64,000 bases of DNA from Bradyrhizobium sp. MOS003 (GCF_003020125.1 NZ_PYFW01000001.1:1922001-1986000); one strand, 5' to 3'. Shown: positions 27,644 through 36,381, counted from the first letter of the stretch. Numbers and translations: made by a program. Notes: generated by a model from the sequence alone, not told the origin.

Positions 27644-28333
27644 ATGGCTAAGATCATGAACCTTGACGGCACCCAGCAGCTCGATCTCACCCGTGGCACG
27701 GTCGAGCAGGCTTACGATCGCTGGGCGCCCGTCTACGATCTCGTGTTCGGCGGCGTGTTCGCCAAGGGCCGGCAGGCTGCGATCGCGGCCACCAATAAGA
27801 TCGGCGGCCGCGTGCTCGAGGTCGGCGTCGGCACCGGCATCTCGCTGCCGCTCTATGCGCCCAACCTGCGCATCTTCGGCACCGACATCTCGGAAGCGAT
27901 GCTGGACAAGGCGCGCCAGCGCGTCGCCGAGGGCAAGCTGAAGAACGTCGAAGGCCTCGCGGTGATGGACGCCGAGAAGCTCGAATTCCCCGACAACTCC
28001 TTCGACGTCGTGATGGCGCAATATGTCGTCACCGCCGTACCGAACCCGGAAGAGGCGCTCGACGAATTCGCCCGCGTGCTGCGTCCGGGCGGCGAGCTGA
28101 TCATCCTCACCCGCGTCAGCGCCGATGCGGGCATGCGCCGCTTCATCGAGCAGAAGCTGCAGCCGGTGGTTCGTCCGCTCGGCTTCCGGACCGCCGAGTT
28201 CGCCTGGTCGCGCTATGCCAAATGGCTGGCCGGCGCCCATGGCATGGAGCTCGCCGAGCGCCGCCTGATTCCGCCGCTCGGTCATTTCTCGCTGGTGCGC
28301 TGCCGCAAGGTCGACGTCGCGAAAGCGGCGTGA
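27644..28333 (+). CDS. class I SAM-dependent methyltransferase, possibly phospholipid N-methyltransferase
   Basis: The 229-residue protein has the SAM motif LEVGVGTGISLPLYAP (about residues 57-72), motif II NSFDVVMAQYVV and the VLRPGGELII loop. The start VEQAYDRWAPVYDLVFGGVF is like that of the Rhodobacter sphaeroides-type PmtA and related UbiE-like enzymes, so phosphatidylethanolamine methylation is possible but not shown. It follows the glycosyltransferase with a 33-base gap, probably in one operon. Confidence 0.75.
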   Translation: MAKIMNLDGTQQLDLTRGTVEQAYDRWAPVYDLVFGGVFAKGRQAAIAATNKIGGRVLEVGVGTGISLPLYAPNLRIFGTDISEAMLDKARQRVAEGKLKNVEGLAVMDAEKLEFPDNSFDVVMAQYVVTAVPNPEEALDEFARVLRPGGELIILTRVSADAGMRRFIEQKLQPVVRPLGFRTAEFAWSRYAKWLAGAHGMELAERRLIPPLGHFSLVRCRKVDVAKAA

Positions 28334-28457
28334 GCTGAAGCTTGCGCCTCGCATGCGCATCGCGCCGCTGCGCATCGTTACATGACAAAATGATGATGTC
28401 ACACGGCCTACATCGAATCCCCGTAATCCCGTACCCGAAAGCATTTTGGGGGAGAGC

Positions 28458-29117
28458 ATGATCAAGAATTATCTCGAACAGCTGCGGATCCAGCGCTGGG
28501 ACGACCATCGCTACTATCACCACAGCCGCATCAATCAGAGCTTGCACTTCATCAGCGCGCTCAGCTTTCTCTTTGCCTATGTCTGGCTGTTCATCGATCC
28601 CGTCGTCTCCGCGCTGGTCGGATGGCTGGTCTCAATGACCTCGCGCCAGGCCGGTCATTTCTTCTTCGAGCCACACACGTACGATCACGTCAACCAGGCG
28701 ACCCACGAGTACAAGGAAGAGATCAAGGTCGGTTACAATCTGCAGCGCAAGGTGGTGCTGATGGCGATCTGGGCACTGTCGCCGCTGGTGTTGATCGCCG
28801 ATCCCACGCTGTTCGGCCTGTTCACGCCCTGGGCAAGTGCGACCGACTTCATGCGTCAGGTTGCCAAGATCTGGCTCGTGGTCGGCGGCGGCGGTCTGCT
28901 GTTCCGCACCGTGCACCTGTTCTTCATCCGCGACGTCGAGACCGGCCTCGTCTGGATGACCAAGATCCTGACCGACCCCTTCCACGATCTGATGCTGTAT
29001 CGCAGCGCGCCGCTCGCCTTGATGCGCGGCGAACTGATGGATCCCGGCCTGCACCTCAACCCCGAGCACACGCTGGGCCTCATCGGCGAGCCCACGCTCG
29101 AAGAGCAGCACGCCTGA
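28458..29117 (+). CDS. polytopic membrane protein with conserved His pattern
   Basis: The 219-residue product has about four TM segments (SLHFISALSFLFAYVWLFI, VVSALVGWLVSM, VVLMAIWALSPLVLIA, IWLVVGGGGLLFRTVHLFF). Conserved-looking polar motifs are HRYYHHSRINQSLH and the ARQAGHFFFEPHTYDHVN-like block (here SRQAGHFFFEPHTYDHVNQA). The H-rich pattern around membrane helices distantly recalls DUF962/Mpo1-like or fatty-acid hydroxylase proteins; I could not confirm it. The ribosome binding site is GGGGGAGAGC. It is the third gene of the putative lipid locus. Confidence 0.55.
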   Translation: MIKNYLEQLRIQRWDDHRYYHHSRINQSLHFISALSFLFAYVWLFIDPVVSALVGWLVSMTSRQAGHFFFEPHTYDHVNQATHEYKEEIKVGYNLQRKVVLMAIWALSPLVLIADPTLFGLFTPWASATDFMRQVAKIWLVVGGGGLLFRTVHLFFIRDVETGLVWMTKILTDPFHDLMLYRSAPLALMRGELMDPGLHLNPEHTLGLIGEPTLEEQHA

Positions 29118-29157
29118 GCGCATTGCGCAGAGCCAACACTCCGATGTCTGATCGTTA

Positions 29158-29245
29158 CGTCATGCCCGGGCTTGTCCCGGGCATCCACGTCTCGGGGCCG
29201 TCGTGTGGAAACACGTGGATGGCCGGGACAAGCCCGGCCATTACG
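29158..29245. repeat. palindromic repeat, family E (CGTCATGCCCGGGCTTG)
   Basis: CGTCATGCCCGGGCTTGTCC at the left is mirrored by CCGGGACAAGCCCGGCCATT followed by ACG at the right, and the centre has CCACGT-type pairing (CATCCACGT against ACGTGGATG). It lies between the convergent genes ending at 29117 and 29264. A second copy is at 34285-34362. Confidence 0.8.
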
Positions 29246-29263
29246 GCGTTGGCGAAGAAAGCT

Positions 29264-30928
29264 TCAGCGCCCAAAGCGCTTGGCCAGCATCTCTTTCAGG
29301 ATCTGCCGCTTGATGTTCTTGTTGGTGAGCACGCCGTCGTGCCACCAGAAGCCGTCGGCTTTCATCTTTTCGGCGGCGCGGACGAAGCGGTCGGCGACTT
29401 CGGTGAAGTCGGCGTCGGTGTAGTTGAGGCTGAAGATCAGCCGTCCCGTGCCGACCCAGCTCAGCTCCAGGCCTTCGGCGCGCAGGTAAAATTGCAGCAT
29501 CCAGTTGTAGCGGGACGGTTTAGTGTATTGCACCGTCCAGATCGACGAGAAGTTTGCGAACCGCACCGGCAGGCCGGCATCGGTCATCATCTGGTTGAGC
29601 CTCTCGGCGCGGCCGTTCCAGGTTTCCTCCAGTCCGTCATAGACAGCGCGGAAATTCGGGCTGGCGAGCCGGCTCAAAAACTCGTCCATCGCCGTCATGA
29701 CGTAGGGGTGCGAGTTGAAGGTGCCGCGGGCAAAGCAGATGTCGGCGGGACGATCGTCGCGGAAGCGGCGCATCAATTCCTTCTTGCCGCAGACGACGCC
29801 GACCGGCAGGCCGCCGGCGAGGCTCTTGCCGTAGGTGACCATGTCGGCCTTGACGCCGAAATATTCCTGGGCGCCGCCGGCGGCGAGACGGAAGCCGACG
29901 AAGACTTCGTCGAAGATCAGCACGATGCCGCGCTCGGTGCAGACGTCGCGCAGCCTCGCGAGCCATTCGGTGTAGGCCGCGCGATCGAAGTGGCCGCGGC
30001 GGGACGAGTCCACCAGCGAGGAATCACCGGGCGCGTTGCCGTTCGGATGCAGGCCTTGCAGCGGGTTGACCAGCACGCAGGCGATGTCGCGGCGCGTGCG
30101 CAGCACGTGCAGCGTCTTCTCCGACATCTCGGCGAGGGTGTAGGTCTCGTGCGCGGCAATCGGATTGCCGACGCCGGGCTGCACGTCGCCCCACCAGCCG
30201 TGATAGGCGCCGGCGAAGCGAACCAGATGCGTGCGCTTGGTGTGGTAGCGCGCCAGCCGCACCGCCTGCATCACGGCTTCGGTGCCGGACATGTGGAACG
30301 AGACTTCGTCGAGGCCGGAAATCCGGCAGAGCCGCTGCACGTTCTCGAGGATAACGGGATGATAGGGGCCGAGCACGGGACCCAGCGCATGCGCGCGCTT
30401 CTCGGCGCCCTCGATGCACTCCTTGTAGAAGTCGTTGCCGAAGATGTTGACGCCGTAGGACCCCGTGAGATCGTACGACGTGTTGCCGTCGACATCGGTG
30501 ACGGTGACGCCGCTCGAGGAGTCCACGAAGGTCGAGGTGCCCAGATGCTCGCGGACGAGGCGCGAGAACTGGAACGGCACGCGATAGGTCTCGGTGAAGT
30601 GCAGGTCGGAAATCTTTTCCGCCGCTTCCTTCGTCATCGCGCGGCCCTTGGGGTAGCGCTGGGCGTAAAGCCTGGCGAGGCGGAAGAAGGCATTCTTGCG
30701 CTGCGCCACCACATCATCAGGCGCGCCGTCGCAGCTGAAATATCTGTCGCCTTCGAACTCGTAGAACGGCAGCAGCTTTGCCACCCGCCGCGACATCTTG
30801 GAGTGCCCGGCGAGCGAGCGGTGCTTGGCGCGGGACAGTTCGACCCGCGCCTTGATCTTCGGGAAGACGGCGGCAGCAGACACTGCGGCGGCCACGGACA
30901 TCGAGAGAATCGGGAGTGTCGTTTCCAT
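29264..30928 (-). CDS. class III PLP-dependent aminotransferase with N-terminal membrane anchor
   Basis: The 554-residue protein has an N-terminal hydrophobic segment (ILSMSVAAAVSAAAVFP) and then a class III aminotransferase fold of the glutamate-1-semialdehyde aminomutase type. The PLP lysine is K368 in VTYGKSLAGGLPVGVV, the cofactor-binding Asp in LIFDEVFVGFRLA, and the glycine-rich phosphate site is near HMSGTEAVMQAVRL. The long first 110 residues are unusual for the family. Membrane association and its neighbours suggest an amino-group transfer to a lipid intermediate, which is inference. It starts only 35 bases from a divergent psd-like gene. Confidence 0.8.
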   Translation of the reverse strand: METTLPILSMSVAAAVSAAAVFPKIKARVELSRAKHRSLAGHSKMSRRVAKLLPFYEFEGDRYFSCDGAPDDVVAQRKNAFFRLARLYAQRYPKGRAMTKEAAEKISDLHFTETYRVPFQFSRLVREHLGTSTFVDSSSGVTVTDVDGNTSYDLTGSYGVNIFGNDFYKECIEGAEKRAHALGPVLGPYHPVILENVQRLCRISGLDEVSFHMSGTEAVMQAVRLARYHTKRTHLVRFAGAYHGWWGDVQPGVGNPIAAHETYTLAEMSEKTLHVLRTRRDIACVLVNPLQGLHPNGNAPGDSSLVDSSRRGHFDRAAYTEWLARLRDVCTERGIVLIFDEVFVGFRLAAGGAQEYFGVKADMVTYGKSLAGGLPVGVVCGKKELMRRFRDDRPADICFARGTFNSHPYVMTAMDEFLSRLASPNFRAVYDGLEETWNGRAERLNQMMTDAGLPVRFANFSSIWTVQYTKPSRYNWMLQFYLRAEGLELSWVGTGRLIFSLNYTDADFTEVADRFVRAAEKMKADGFWWHDGVLTNKNIKRQILKEMLAKRFGR

Positions 30929-30963
30929 GACAACAAGCGCTAATACTGTGAGCTGACAGATTC

Positions 30964-31827
30964 ATGACAGTCAAAGCCCTCATCGCCTCTTTCACCCAGC
31001 AGGAAGACCTCAACTTCCTGTTGACCAACCGCATCCCCCGCGCGGCCCTGACCCGCTTCATGGGCTGGTTCTCCAAGGTCGAGAACCCGCTGGTGCGGGA
31101 CGCCTCGATCGCGCTGTGGAAGCTGTTCTCCGACCTCGATCTGTCGGAGGCGCGGAAAGATCATTTCACGAGCCTGCACGATTGCTTCACCCGGGAGCTC
31201 AAGCCGGGCCTGCGTCCCTTTGATCCGGATCCGTCCGTCGTCGCCAGTCCGTCGGACGGCATCGTCGGCGCGCATGGCCGGATCGCCGACACCGAGCTTT
31301 TTCAGGTCAAGGGAGCGCCCTATTCGCTGCTCGACCTGCTCGGAGATTCCGCGCTGGTTGACCAGCACCGCAACGGCTCCTTCGTCACACTGCGGCTGAC
31401 CTCGAGCATGTATCACCGTTTCCATGCGCCCTACGACGCGCATATCGAGCGGGTCACGCTGATCAATGGCGACGTCTGGAACGTCAACCCGATCGCCTTG
31501 AAGCGGGTCGAGCGTCTGTTCTGCAAGAACGAGCGCGCGGTGATCCGGACGCGTCTGTCGACCGGCGAAGCCGTGACGCTGGTGCCGGTCGCCGCGATCT
31601 TGGTCGCGAGCATCCGGCTGCACTTCCTCGACATGGTGCTGAACGCGCAGACCCGCGGCCCGGTCAATTTTCCCTGCGACGTCGACGTGAGCAAAGGCGA
31701 GGAGCTCGGTTGGTTCGAGCACGGCTCGACCATCATCATCCTCGCGCCCGGCGATTTCACCTTCTGCGACGCCATTGCCGAGGGGACACGCATCCGCGCC
31801 GGTCAAGCGCTGTTGAAGCGAAACTAG
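30964..31827 (+). CDS. psd: phosphatidylserine decarboxylase family protein
   Basis: The 287-residue protein matches the Psd type I proenzyme: N-terminal LLTNRIPRAALTRFMG, ASPSDGIVGAHGRI, the HRFHAPYD motif (about residues 147-154), and the self-cleavage site H-G254-S255-T, which yields the pyruvoyl cofactor (HGST replaces the common LGST). The classical reaction makes phosphatidylethanolamine from phosphatidylserine at the inner membrane. Alphaproteobacteria usually have another Psd elsewhere, so this may be a paralogue with a related substrate. Confidence 0.88.
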   Translation: MTVKALIASFTQQEDLNFLLTNRIPRAALTRFMGWFSKVENPLVRDASIALWKLFSDLDLSEARKDHFTSLHDCFTRELKPGLRPFDPDPSVVASPSDGIVGAHGRIADTELFQVKGAPYSLLDLLGDSALVDQHRNGSFVTLRLTSSMYHRFHAPYDAHIERVTLINGDVWNVNPIALKRVERLFCKNERAVIRTRLSTGEAVTLVPVAAILVASIRLHFLDMVLNAQTRGPVNFPCDVDVSKGEELGWFEHGSTIIILAPGDFTFCDAIAEGTRIRAGQALLKRN

Positions 31828-31894
31828 CCTTCAATCCGCCGTCCCCGCAGCCTATATCCTCAGTGGGGATGACAGATCGATACGGATTCAGGTG

Positions 31895-32464
31895 ATGGCG
31901 CGGGCGCCGGTCATGGCGGCGGGTGGTATTGTGCTGCGGCGTGGTGCGCCGCCGCTGATCGCGGTCGTGCGCCAGCGCAAGCGCAACGAATGGGTTTTGC
32001 CCAAGGGCAAGCTCGACAACGGCGAAACGCCGAAACAGGCTGCGCACCGCGAGGTGCTCGAGGAGACCGGGCATGACGTCGCCATCCATGAATTCCTGGG
32101 CACGCTGGTCTACCAGTCCGGCGGGCGGTCCAAGGTCGTGCATTTCTGGCGCATGGAAGCCGAGGGTGGTCCGGTCCACAAGCTGATGAACGACATCAAG
32201 GCGGTCGACTGGCTGACGCTCGACGACGCGCTTGCGCGCCTGTCGCGTGAGTATGAGCGCGTGTTCCTGACGCAGATCGGCCCGATCGCGCTTGCAGCAG
32301 CGCGGCTGGCGTCGTCCCCCGAAACCGAGCCGACGCCGACGCTTGCGGCCGACGATATCGACGCAACGCTGCAGACTTTGACGCCGGCCGAAGCCGCCTC
32401 CGTCGACGAGATGCGGCATGGTCTGCTGCAGAAGGTGAAGGCTTGGCTGCGCGGCGAGGCGTGA
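31895..32464 (+). CDS. Nudix hydrolase
   Basis: The 189-residue protein has a complete Nudix box: G-K-L-D-N-G-E, seven residues, then REVLEETG (about residues 41-63). The domain opens with APVMAAGGIVLRRG and WVLPKGK. The substrate (NDP-sugar, dNTP or a dinucleoside polyphosphate) cannot be told. The ATG at 31895 follows a GTG one codon upstream. A C-terminal helical tail of about 50 residues has no known domain. Confidence 0.85.
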   Translation: MARAPVMAAGGIVLRRGAPPLIAVVRQRKRNEWVLPKGKLDNGETPKQAAHREVLEETGHDVAIHEFLGTLVYQSGGRSKVVHFWRMEAEGGPVHKLMNDIKAVDWLTLDDALARLSREYERVFLTQIGPIALAAARLASSPETEPTPTLAADDIDATLQTLTPAEAASVDEMRHGLLQKVKAWLRGEA

Positions 32465-32545
32465 GTTTTCTTCAGGTGACTCTGCTTGCGGGTTTGGAAA
32501 CATCCACGAGTTGGTATGATTCGTGGGAGCCTTAGCTCTCTCGGT

Positions 32546-32625
32546 CGTCATTGAGAGCACCGCGAAGCAATCCAGAGTCCCTCTGCGGAAAGATTCTGGA
32601 TTGCTTCGCTGTGCTCTCAATGACG
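32546..32625. repeat. dispersed palindromic repeat, family B
   Basis: CGTCATTGAGAGCACCGCGA, followed by AGCAATCCAGA, is mirrored by TCTGGATTGC...CTCTCAATGACG. It lies between the convergent ends at 32464 and 32680. Same family as 2431-2517 and 52381-52454. Confidence 0.8.
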
Positions 32626-32679
32626 GAGGAGAGAGCGGAGCGCGCGACGTCGACCTTCAAGGGGTGAGGAGCGGCACTA

Positions 32680-34140
32680 TCACCGCCGCTCCTTCTCCTT
32701 CTGTGGCGGCGCCGGCCTGCGCGGCGCGGCGGGGCGTGGTGTGGCGGGGAGGCGCTGCTGGAAGCCGCCTGGTCGCTGTACGCCCGGCTGTTGAGCCGCG
32801 GGCGGTTGGCCCGGCTGCAATCCGCTGCGCGGAGTTTGTGGCTGTGGCGTCGTAGCCGGCTGCGGCGGCAGGGTCCCGCGGGGTTGCACGTTAGGCTGGC
32901 CGGTGCGTGACGGCGGCGTCTGCGGCGCGCCGCCGGGCGGCGTGCCTGGTCCGGTGCGCGGGACGCCTGCCGGTTGTCCTGCGCCTTGCTGCTGACCGCG
33001 TTGCCGTTGGCCCTGTTGCTGCTGACCCTGGCCTGCACGCGGTGTGTCCGGTTGCACGGCGCCGCCTTGTCCTTGCCGTTGCGGCGGCTGGGCGCCCGGC
33101 TGCGATCCTTGCCGGCCCGGCGTGCCCGGTTGCTGCTGACCCGGACGGTTGTTCTGGCCGGGCTGTCCGTTCGGCCGCTGCGGCTGTCCCGGCGCCACGT
33201 TCGGCCGCAATTGCTGTTGCTGCGGCGGCTGAGCCGGCCGCGGAATGCGGCTGATCGCGGTCGGATTGGCGCGGCGGAAGTCGCGCTGCTCGGTGACGAT
33301 TTGGCGGCCCGTGGTCTGCGCCAGATGCACCTGGCCGACGAAACCGCGGTCGCGCGCGATCTGCTGCGCGGGAATCGTGATCGGCACCGCGGCGAAGCGC
33401 ATGATTCCGGCAGTGGCCGCGCCGGGCCGGATCGCAAAGCCGCTCGCGCCTTGCGTCAGCGCGCCGAGCCGCGTGCCGCTGCTGCGGTCGTCGACGTCGA
33501 TGTGGCCGACGCGGCCGTCCGCATCGGGATAGAGCTTGATGTTGACGTTGCGCGAGCTGCTCGCCGCCGCGCCTTCAGGCACGTCGACGACGCCGGTGGT
33601 GCCGCGGATGCCGAGCGTCGCGGTCGGTGTCGTGATCTTCATGTCGCCGGTCTTCGCCACGGCAGCCGCGACGAAGGCGACCGTGCCTTTGCCGACGTCG
33701 AAGATCGCGGAGTTCTGCTTGCCGCCGTCCTCGTAGACATAATTGTCGATGGTGATCTTCGAAGAGGCGGAGAGATTGAACGTGGTGGCGTCGTCGAAGG
33801 TGATGCCGAGCGAGGAGTTCGACGAGGTCTGCACCACGTCGTTGAGATAGATGTCGTCGCGCACGCGCAGCGGATAGGAATTCCTGTCGCGGATCACGGT
33901 CGCGATCCCCGTGACGGTCGCAACGTTGCCGATCGGCTCGACGGCGGCGGGTTGTGCGTCCGCGGCAGGCGCTGGCGAGGCCGAGGGCGTCGGGGAGGGG
34001 GAGGGAGCCGGCTGGGCTTGTGGCTGTGTCTGCGCGAGCTCGATTACCTCGGATGCGCAAGCCATGCTGCTGCCTGCCAGCGGCAAAACCGGCAGCATGA
34101 GCGCGAACACGAAGCGGCGCCAAGCCAGCATTGATGTCAC
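32680..34140 (-). CDS. exported FecR-domain protein with Pro/Gln/Gly-rich tail
   Basis: The 486-residue protein has a signal peptide (RFVFALMLPVLPLAGSSMA), a Pro/Ala linker, then a FecR domain (VATVTGIATVIRDRNSYPLR, DDIYLNDVVQTSSNSSLGIT, GTVAFVAAAVAKTGDMKI and ATLGIRGTTGVVDVP, about residues 75-195). The last 230 residues are low-complexity Pro/Gln/Gly/Arg with many GQ and PQ repeats. In this class FecR is periplasmic without the anti-sigma part; the tail may bind peptidoglycan or polysaccharide, which is speculative. It begins ATGACATCAATGCTGG with a second ATG three codons later. Confidence 0.78.
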   Translation of the reverse strand: MTSMLAWRRFVFALMLPVLPLAGSSMACASEVIELAQTQPQAQPAPSPSPTPSASPAPAADAQPAAVEPIGNVATVTGIATVIRDRNSYPLRVRDDIYLNDVVQTSSNSSLGITFDDATTFNLSASSKITIDNYVYEDGGKQNSAIFDVGKGTVAFVAAAVAKTGDMKITTPTATLGIRGTTGVVDVPEGAAASSSRNVNIKLYPDADGRVGHIDVDDRSSGTRLGALTQGASGFAIRPGAATAGIMRFAAVPITIPAQQIARDRGFVGQVHLAQTTGRQIVTEQRDFRRANPTAISRIPRPAQPPQQQQLRPNVAPGQPQRPNGQPGQNNRPGQQQPGTPGRQGSQPGAQPPQRQGQGGAVQPDTPRAGQGQQQQGQRQRGQQQGAGQPAGVPRTGPGTPPGGAPQTPPSRTGQPNVQPRGTLPPQPATTPQPQTPRSGLQPGQPPAAQQPGVQRPGGFQQRLPATPRPAAPRRPAPPQKEKERR

Positions 34141-34284
34141 GAAGAAGTCCCGGTGAGAACGCGAGGCGAGATCGGCCGATTTCAGCCGGGGGGACCTGAA
34201 TGGCGGATGAACATCAGTCGCATGAAGGAGGGCCTGACATTGAAACGGAGAGCTGTAGAAGCTTGAGGCGAGCTATCCCCACGG

Positions 34285-34362
34285 CGTCATGGCCGGGCTT
34301 GTCCCGGCCATCCCCGTCTTAATCGCGGAACGTGGATGCCCGGGACAGGCCCGGGCATGACG
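34285..34362. repeat. palindromic repeat, family E
   Basis: CGTCATGGCCGGGCTTGTCC at the left is mirrored by GGACAGGCCCGGGCATGACG at the right. It lies in the gap between the FecR-domain gene start and the end of the DUF2147 gene. Same family as 29158-29245. Confidence 0.8.
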
Positions 34363-34399
34363 AAGATTTGTGCGTGTATTGGAGATGACGCCTTCGGCC

Positions 34400-35185
34400 T
34401 CAGCTCACGCGCTTCCAGGTCTGGCCGCCGCAGAACATGCCGCCGAAGGCGCAGCCCTGCACGCGCATCGCATTCGGACCCTTCATCGCGATGGTCGAGT
34501 CGTAATTGCGGCCGGAATCGGGATCGTGGATGCGGCCGCTCCACTTCGAGCCCTCGGGCTTCATGTTGATCAGGATGCGCTGATTGGTCTTCTCGGCGTA
34601 GCCGCAGAGGTTGACGCCGCACTGCTCGACGCGAACGTTGCCCTTGTTCTCTTCGGTTGCCCAGACACCGATCGGTGTATTGGCGACGACCACAGGCGCG
34701 GTGGCGACCGGAGCCGGAGCGGGAGCAACGGCGACGGGAGCGGGCGCAGCGACGGGGGCAGGAGCCGCAACGGGCGCCGGCTGCGTGGTGTCGAAGCCGA
34801 CCGACGGCGCGGCGGCAGCCGTTGTCGCCGGAGCGGCAGGAGCAACCGCGGGGGCGGTCGCCTGGACCGGCGCCTGCTGCACGGGCGGCTGCTGCACAGG
34901 AGCCGGTGCGGGCTGCGCGGTCGTCGTCGCAGGAGCCGGCGTATTGTCGATGTCATCGTCCTTGGAGCCGCCAAGGCCCTTGAGGTTGATGTTGTTCAGC
35001 TTGATCGGCTTGTCCGACAGGCCTGGTGCGACGATGGTCACGCAGTTGAGCGAAGCGCAGTTGCGCGGCGTCTCGATGCGGATGTGCTGGCCTTCGATCT
35101 GGAACGAGATCGTGTTGCCGCCGGCGTGGGCGGTAGCGGTCGATGCCAGAAAGAGCGTGGTGGCGGCGATGGCGAGCTTGTTCAT
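34400..35185 (-). CDS. exported DUF2147 protein with Pro/Ala-rich linker
   Basis: The 261-residue protein has a signal peptide (AIAATTLFLASTATAHAGG), a short N-terminal cysteine-bearing domain (SFQIEGQHIRIETPRNCASL, then NCVTIVAPG), a long Pro/Ala/Gln linker (residues about 82-170), and a DUF2147 domain (GVWATEENKGNVRVEQCGVN, LCGYAEKTNQRILINMKPEG, AFGGMFCGGQTWKRVS). DUF2147 folds are found in exported or lipoproteins of unknown role. It is divergent from a paralogue at 35382 with the same domain order. Confidence 0.85.
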   Translation of the reverse strand: MNKLAIAATTLFLASTATAHAGGNTISFQIEGQHIRIETPRNCASLNCVTIVAPGLSDKPIKLNNINLKGLGGSKDDDIDNTPAPATTTAQPAPAPVQQPPVQQAPVQATAPAVAPAAPATTAAAAPSVGFDTTQPAPVAAPAPVAAPAPVAVAPAPAPVATAPVVVANTPIGVWATEENKGNVRVEQCGVNLCGYAEKTNQRILINMKPEGSKWSGRIHDPDSGRNYDSTIAMKGPNAMRVQGCAFGGMFCGGQTWKRVS

Positions 35186-35381
35186 GACAACCTCCGAAAA
35201 TGGCGCGGTCCCGATATGGACTGGTGTCGCCGGTGGATGAAACGTGGTTCGACCCTACGTCGGACCGGTCGGGCCTTCCGTGATGGATGTCACAAGGGGT
35301 TGCCTCCGCTGGGTGAGGCAGCGCACATTCCGCCACCGTGCATCCCGCGTAATCTCGTCGCGACACAGAGGGGAGGGGTCG

Positions 35382-36257
35382 ATGACGCGTCTTGTGACTT
35401 CGCTTGGCATCGTGATCGCATTGATGGCGAGTGCGCCGGCGGCCCAGGCCGGCTCCTACTCCTTCTCGATCGGCGGTCACCGGTTCCATGTCGACGCACC
35501 GCGCAATTGCCGGTCCAGTTCCTGTGTTTCGATCTCTGGTCGCAGCCTGCGAATGACGGAAGATGTCGGCACGGCCCCGCCGCCCGCGCCCGTCGTGCAG
35601 GCGCCGCAACCGATCGCTCCGGTCAGTCCAGCGCAAGCGACTGTCGCCGCTCCGCCAGCGGCGCCGCCGGCCCCCGTCCTTGCCGCCACGACTTCGCAGC
35701 CCGTTTTGCCTCCGCCAGCGCCGAGACCCGAGGCGTCAAGGATTGAACAGCCGAGCCCCAATCCGCCGCGGGTTGATTTGCAACGCGTCGATACGTCGAA
35801 GATTGTTATGCTCGATCCGCCGCGGATGGAGCCGCCTGTCGCTGCTCCGAAGCCCGAGATCAAGCAGGGCACGACCATCGCACAACGCAGCGACGAGGAG
35901 CCGGCTTATTCGCCGCTCGGCGAATGGGAGAGCACCGGTGCCAAGGGCACCGTTCGCATCGAACGCTGTGGACCTGCGCTTTGCGGTTTCGCGCTCACGG
36001 AAGCCTCCGACCGGGGTGAGAGTGTACTCGTCAACATGAAGCCGAAGACGCACGACGTCTGGACCGGCAGCATCTACAGCCGCTCCAGCGGCAGCACCTA
36101 TTACGGCCGGATGACGTTGACGTCTTCCGGCAAGCTCCGCGTCGAAGCCTGTGCGATCGGCCGCTTCTGGTGCTCTGGCAATGACTGGACGCGGGTCGAG
36201 GAGCAGCGGGAGCAGTTGGTCACGACCTCGCGCCAATGGAATGGAGCGCGGTCGTAG
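35382..36257 (+). CDS. exported DUF2147 protein, paralogue of the divergent neighbour
   Basis: The 291-residue protein has the same layout: signal peptide (SLGIVIALMASAPAAQAGS), an N-terminal PRNCRSSSCVSISG segment aligning with the PRNCASLNCVTIVAP of the neighbour, a Pro-rich linker, then DUF2147 (GEWESTGAKGTVRIERCGPA, LCGFALTEASDRGESVLVNM, FWCSGNDWTRVEEQ). The ATG at 35382 follows GGGGAGGGGTCG. The pair looks like a duplication followed by inversion. Function is unknown. Confidence 0.85.
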   Translation: MTRLVTSLGIVIALMASAPAAQAGSYSFSIGGHRFHVDAPRNCRSSSCVSISGRSLRMTEDVGTAPPPAPVVQAPQPIAPVSPAQATVAAPPAAPPAPVLAATTSQPVLPPPAPRPEASRIEQPSPNPPRVDLQRVDTSKIVMLDPPRMEPPVAAPKPEIKQGTTIAQRSDEEPAYSPLGEWESTGAKGTVRIERCGPALCGFALTEASDRGESVLVNMKPKTHDVWTGSIYSRSSGSTYYGRMTLTSSGKLRVEACAIGRFWCSGNDWTRVEEQREQLVTTSRQWNGARS

Positions 36258-36297
36258 CTCCGCGCAGGTCTTGGCGGCATTTAGTCGATCGTCGTTG

Positions 36298-36381
36298 CTA
36301 GATCATGCCGAGCACGATGGCGCCGACGAAGGCCATGGCGAGGTACGCGGTGACTACGCTCAGTCTCCCGGCGAACGTCAT
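36298..36381 (-). CDS. 27-residue membrane peptide
   Basis: A very short minus-strand frame encodes MTFAGRLSVVTAYLAMAFVG followed by AIVLGMI, then TAG. It is one TM helix with a short N-terminal basic tail. GGAGG lies ten bases before the ATG. I recall very similar short peptides (for example with the AFVGAIVLG core) encoded in Bradyrhizobium genomes. It lies between the DUF2147 gene and the extensin-like gene. The role is unknown. Confidence 0.55.
   Translation of the reverse strand: MTFAGRLSVVTAYLAMAFVGAIVLGMI

Noticed and set aside
28622..30943. A 773-codon plus-strand frame opposite the aminotransferase gene
   Set aside because: It overlaps the certain class III aminotransferase and the membrane protein gene in a wrong frame; long antisense frames are common in high-GC genomes.
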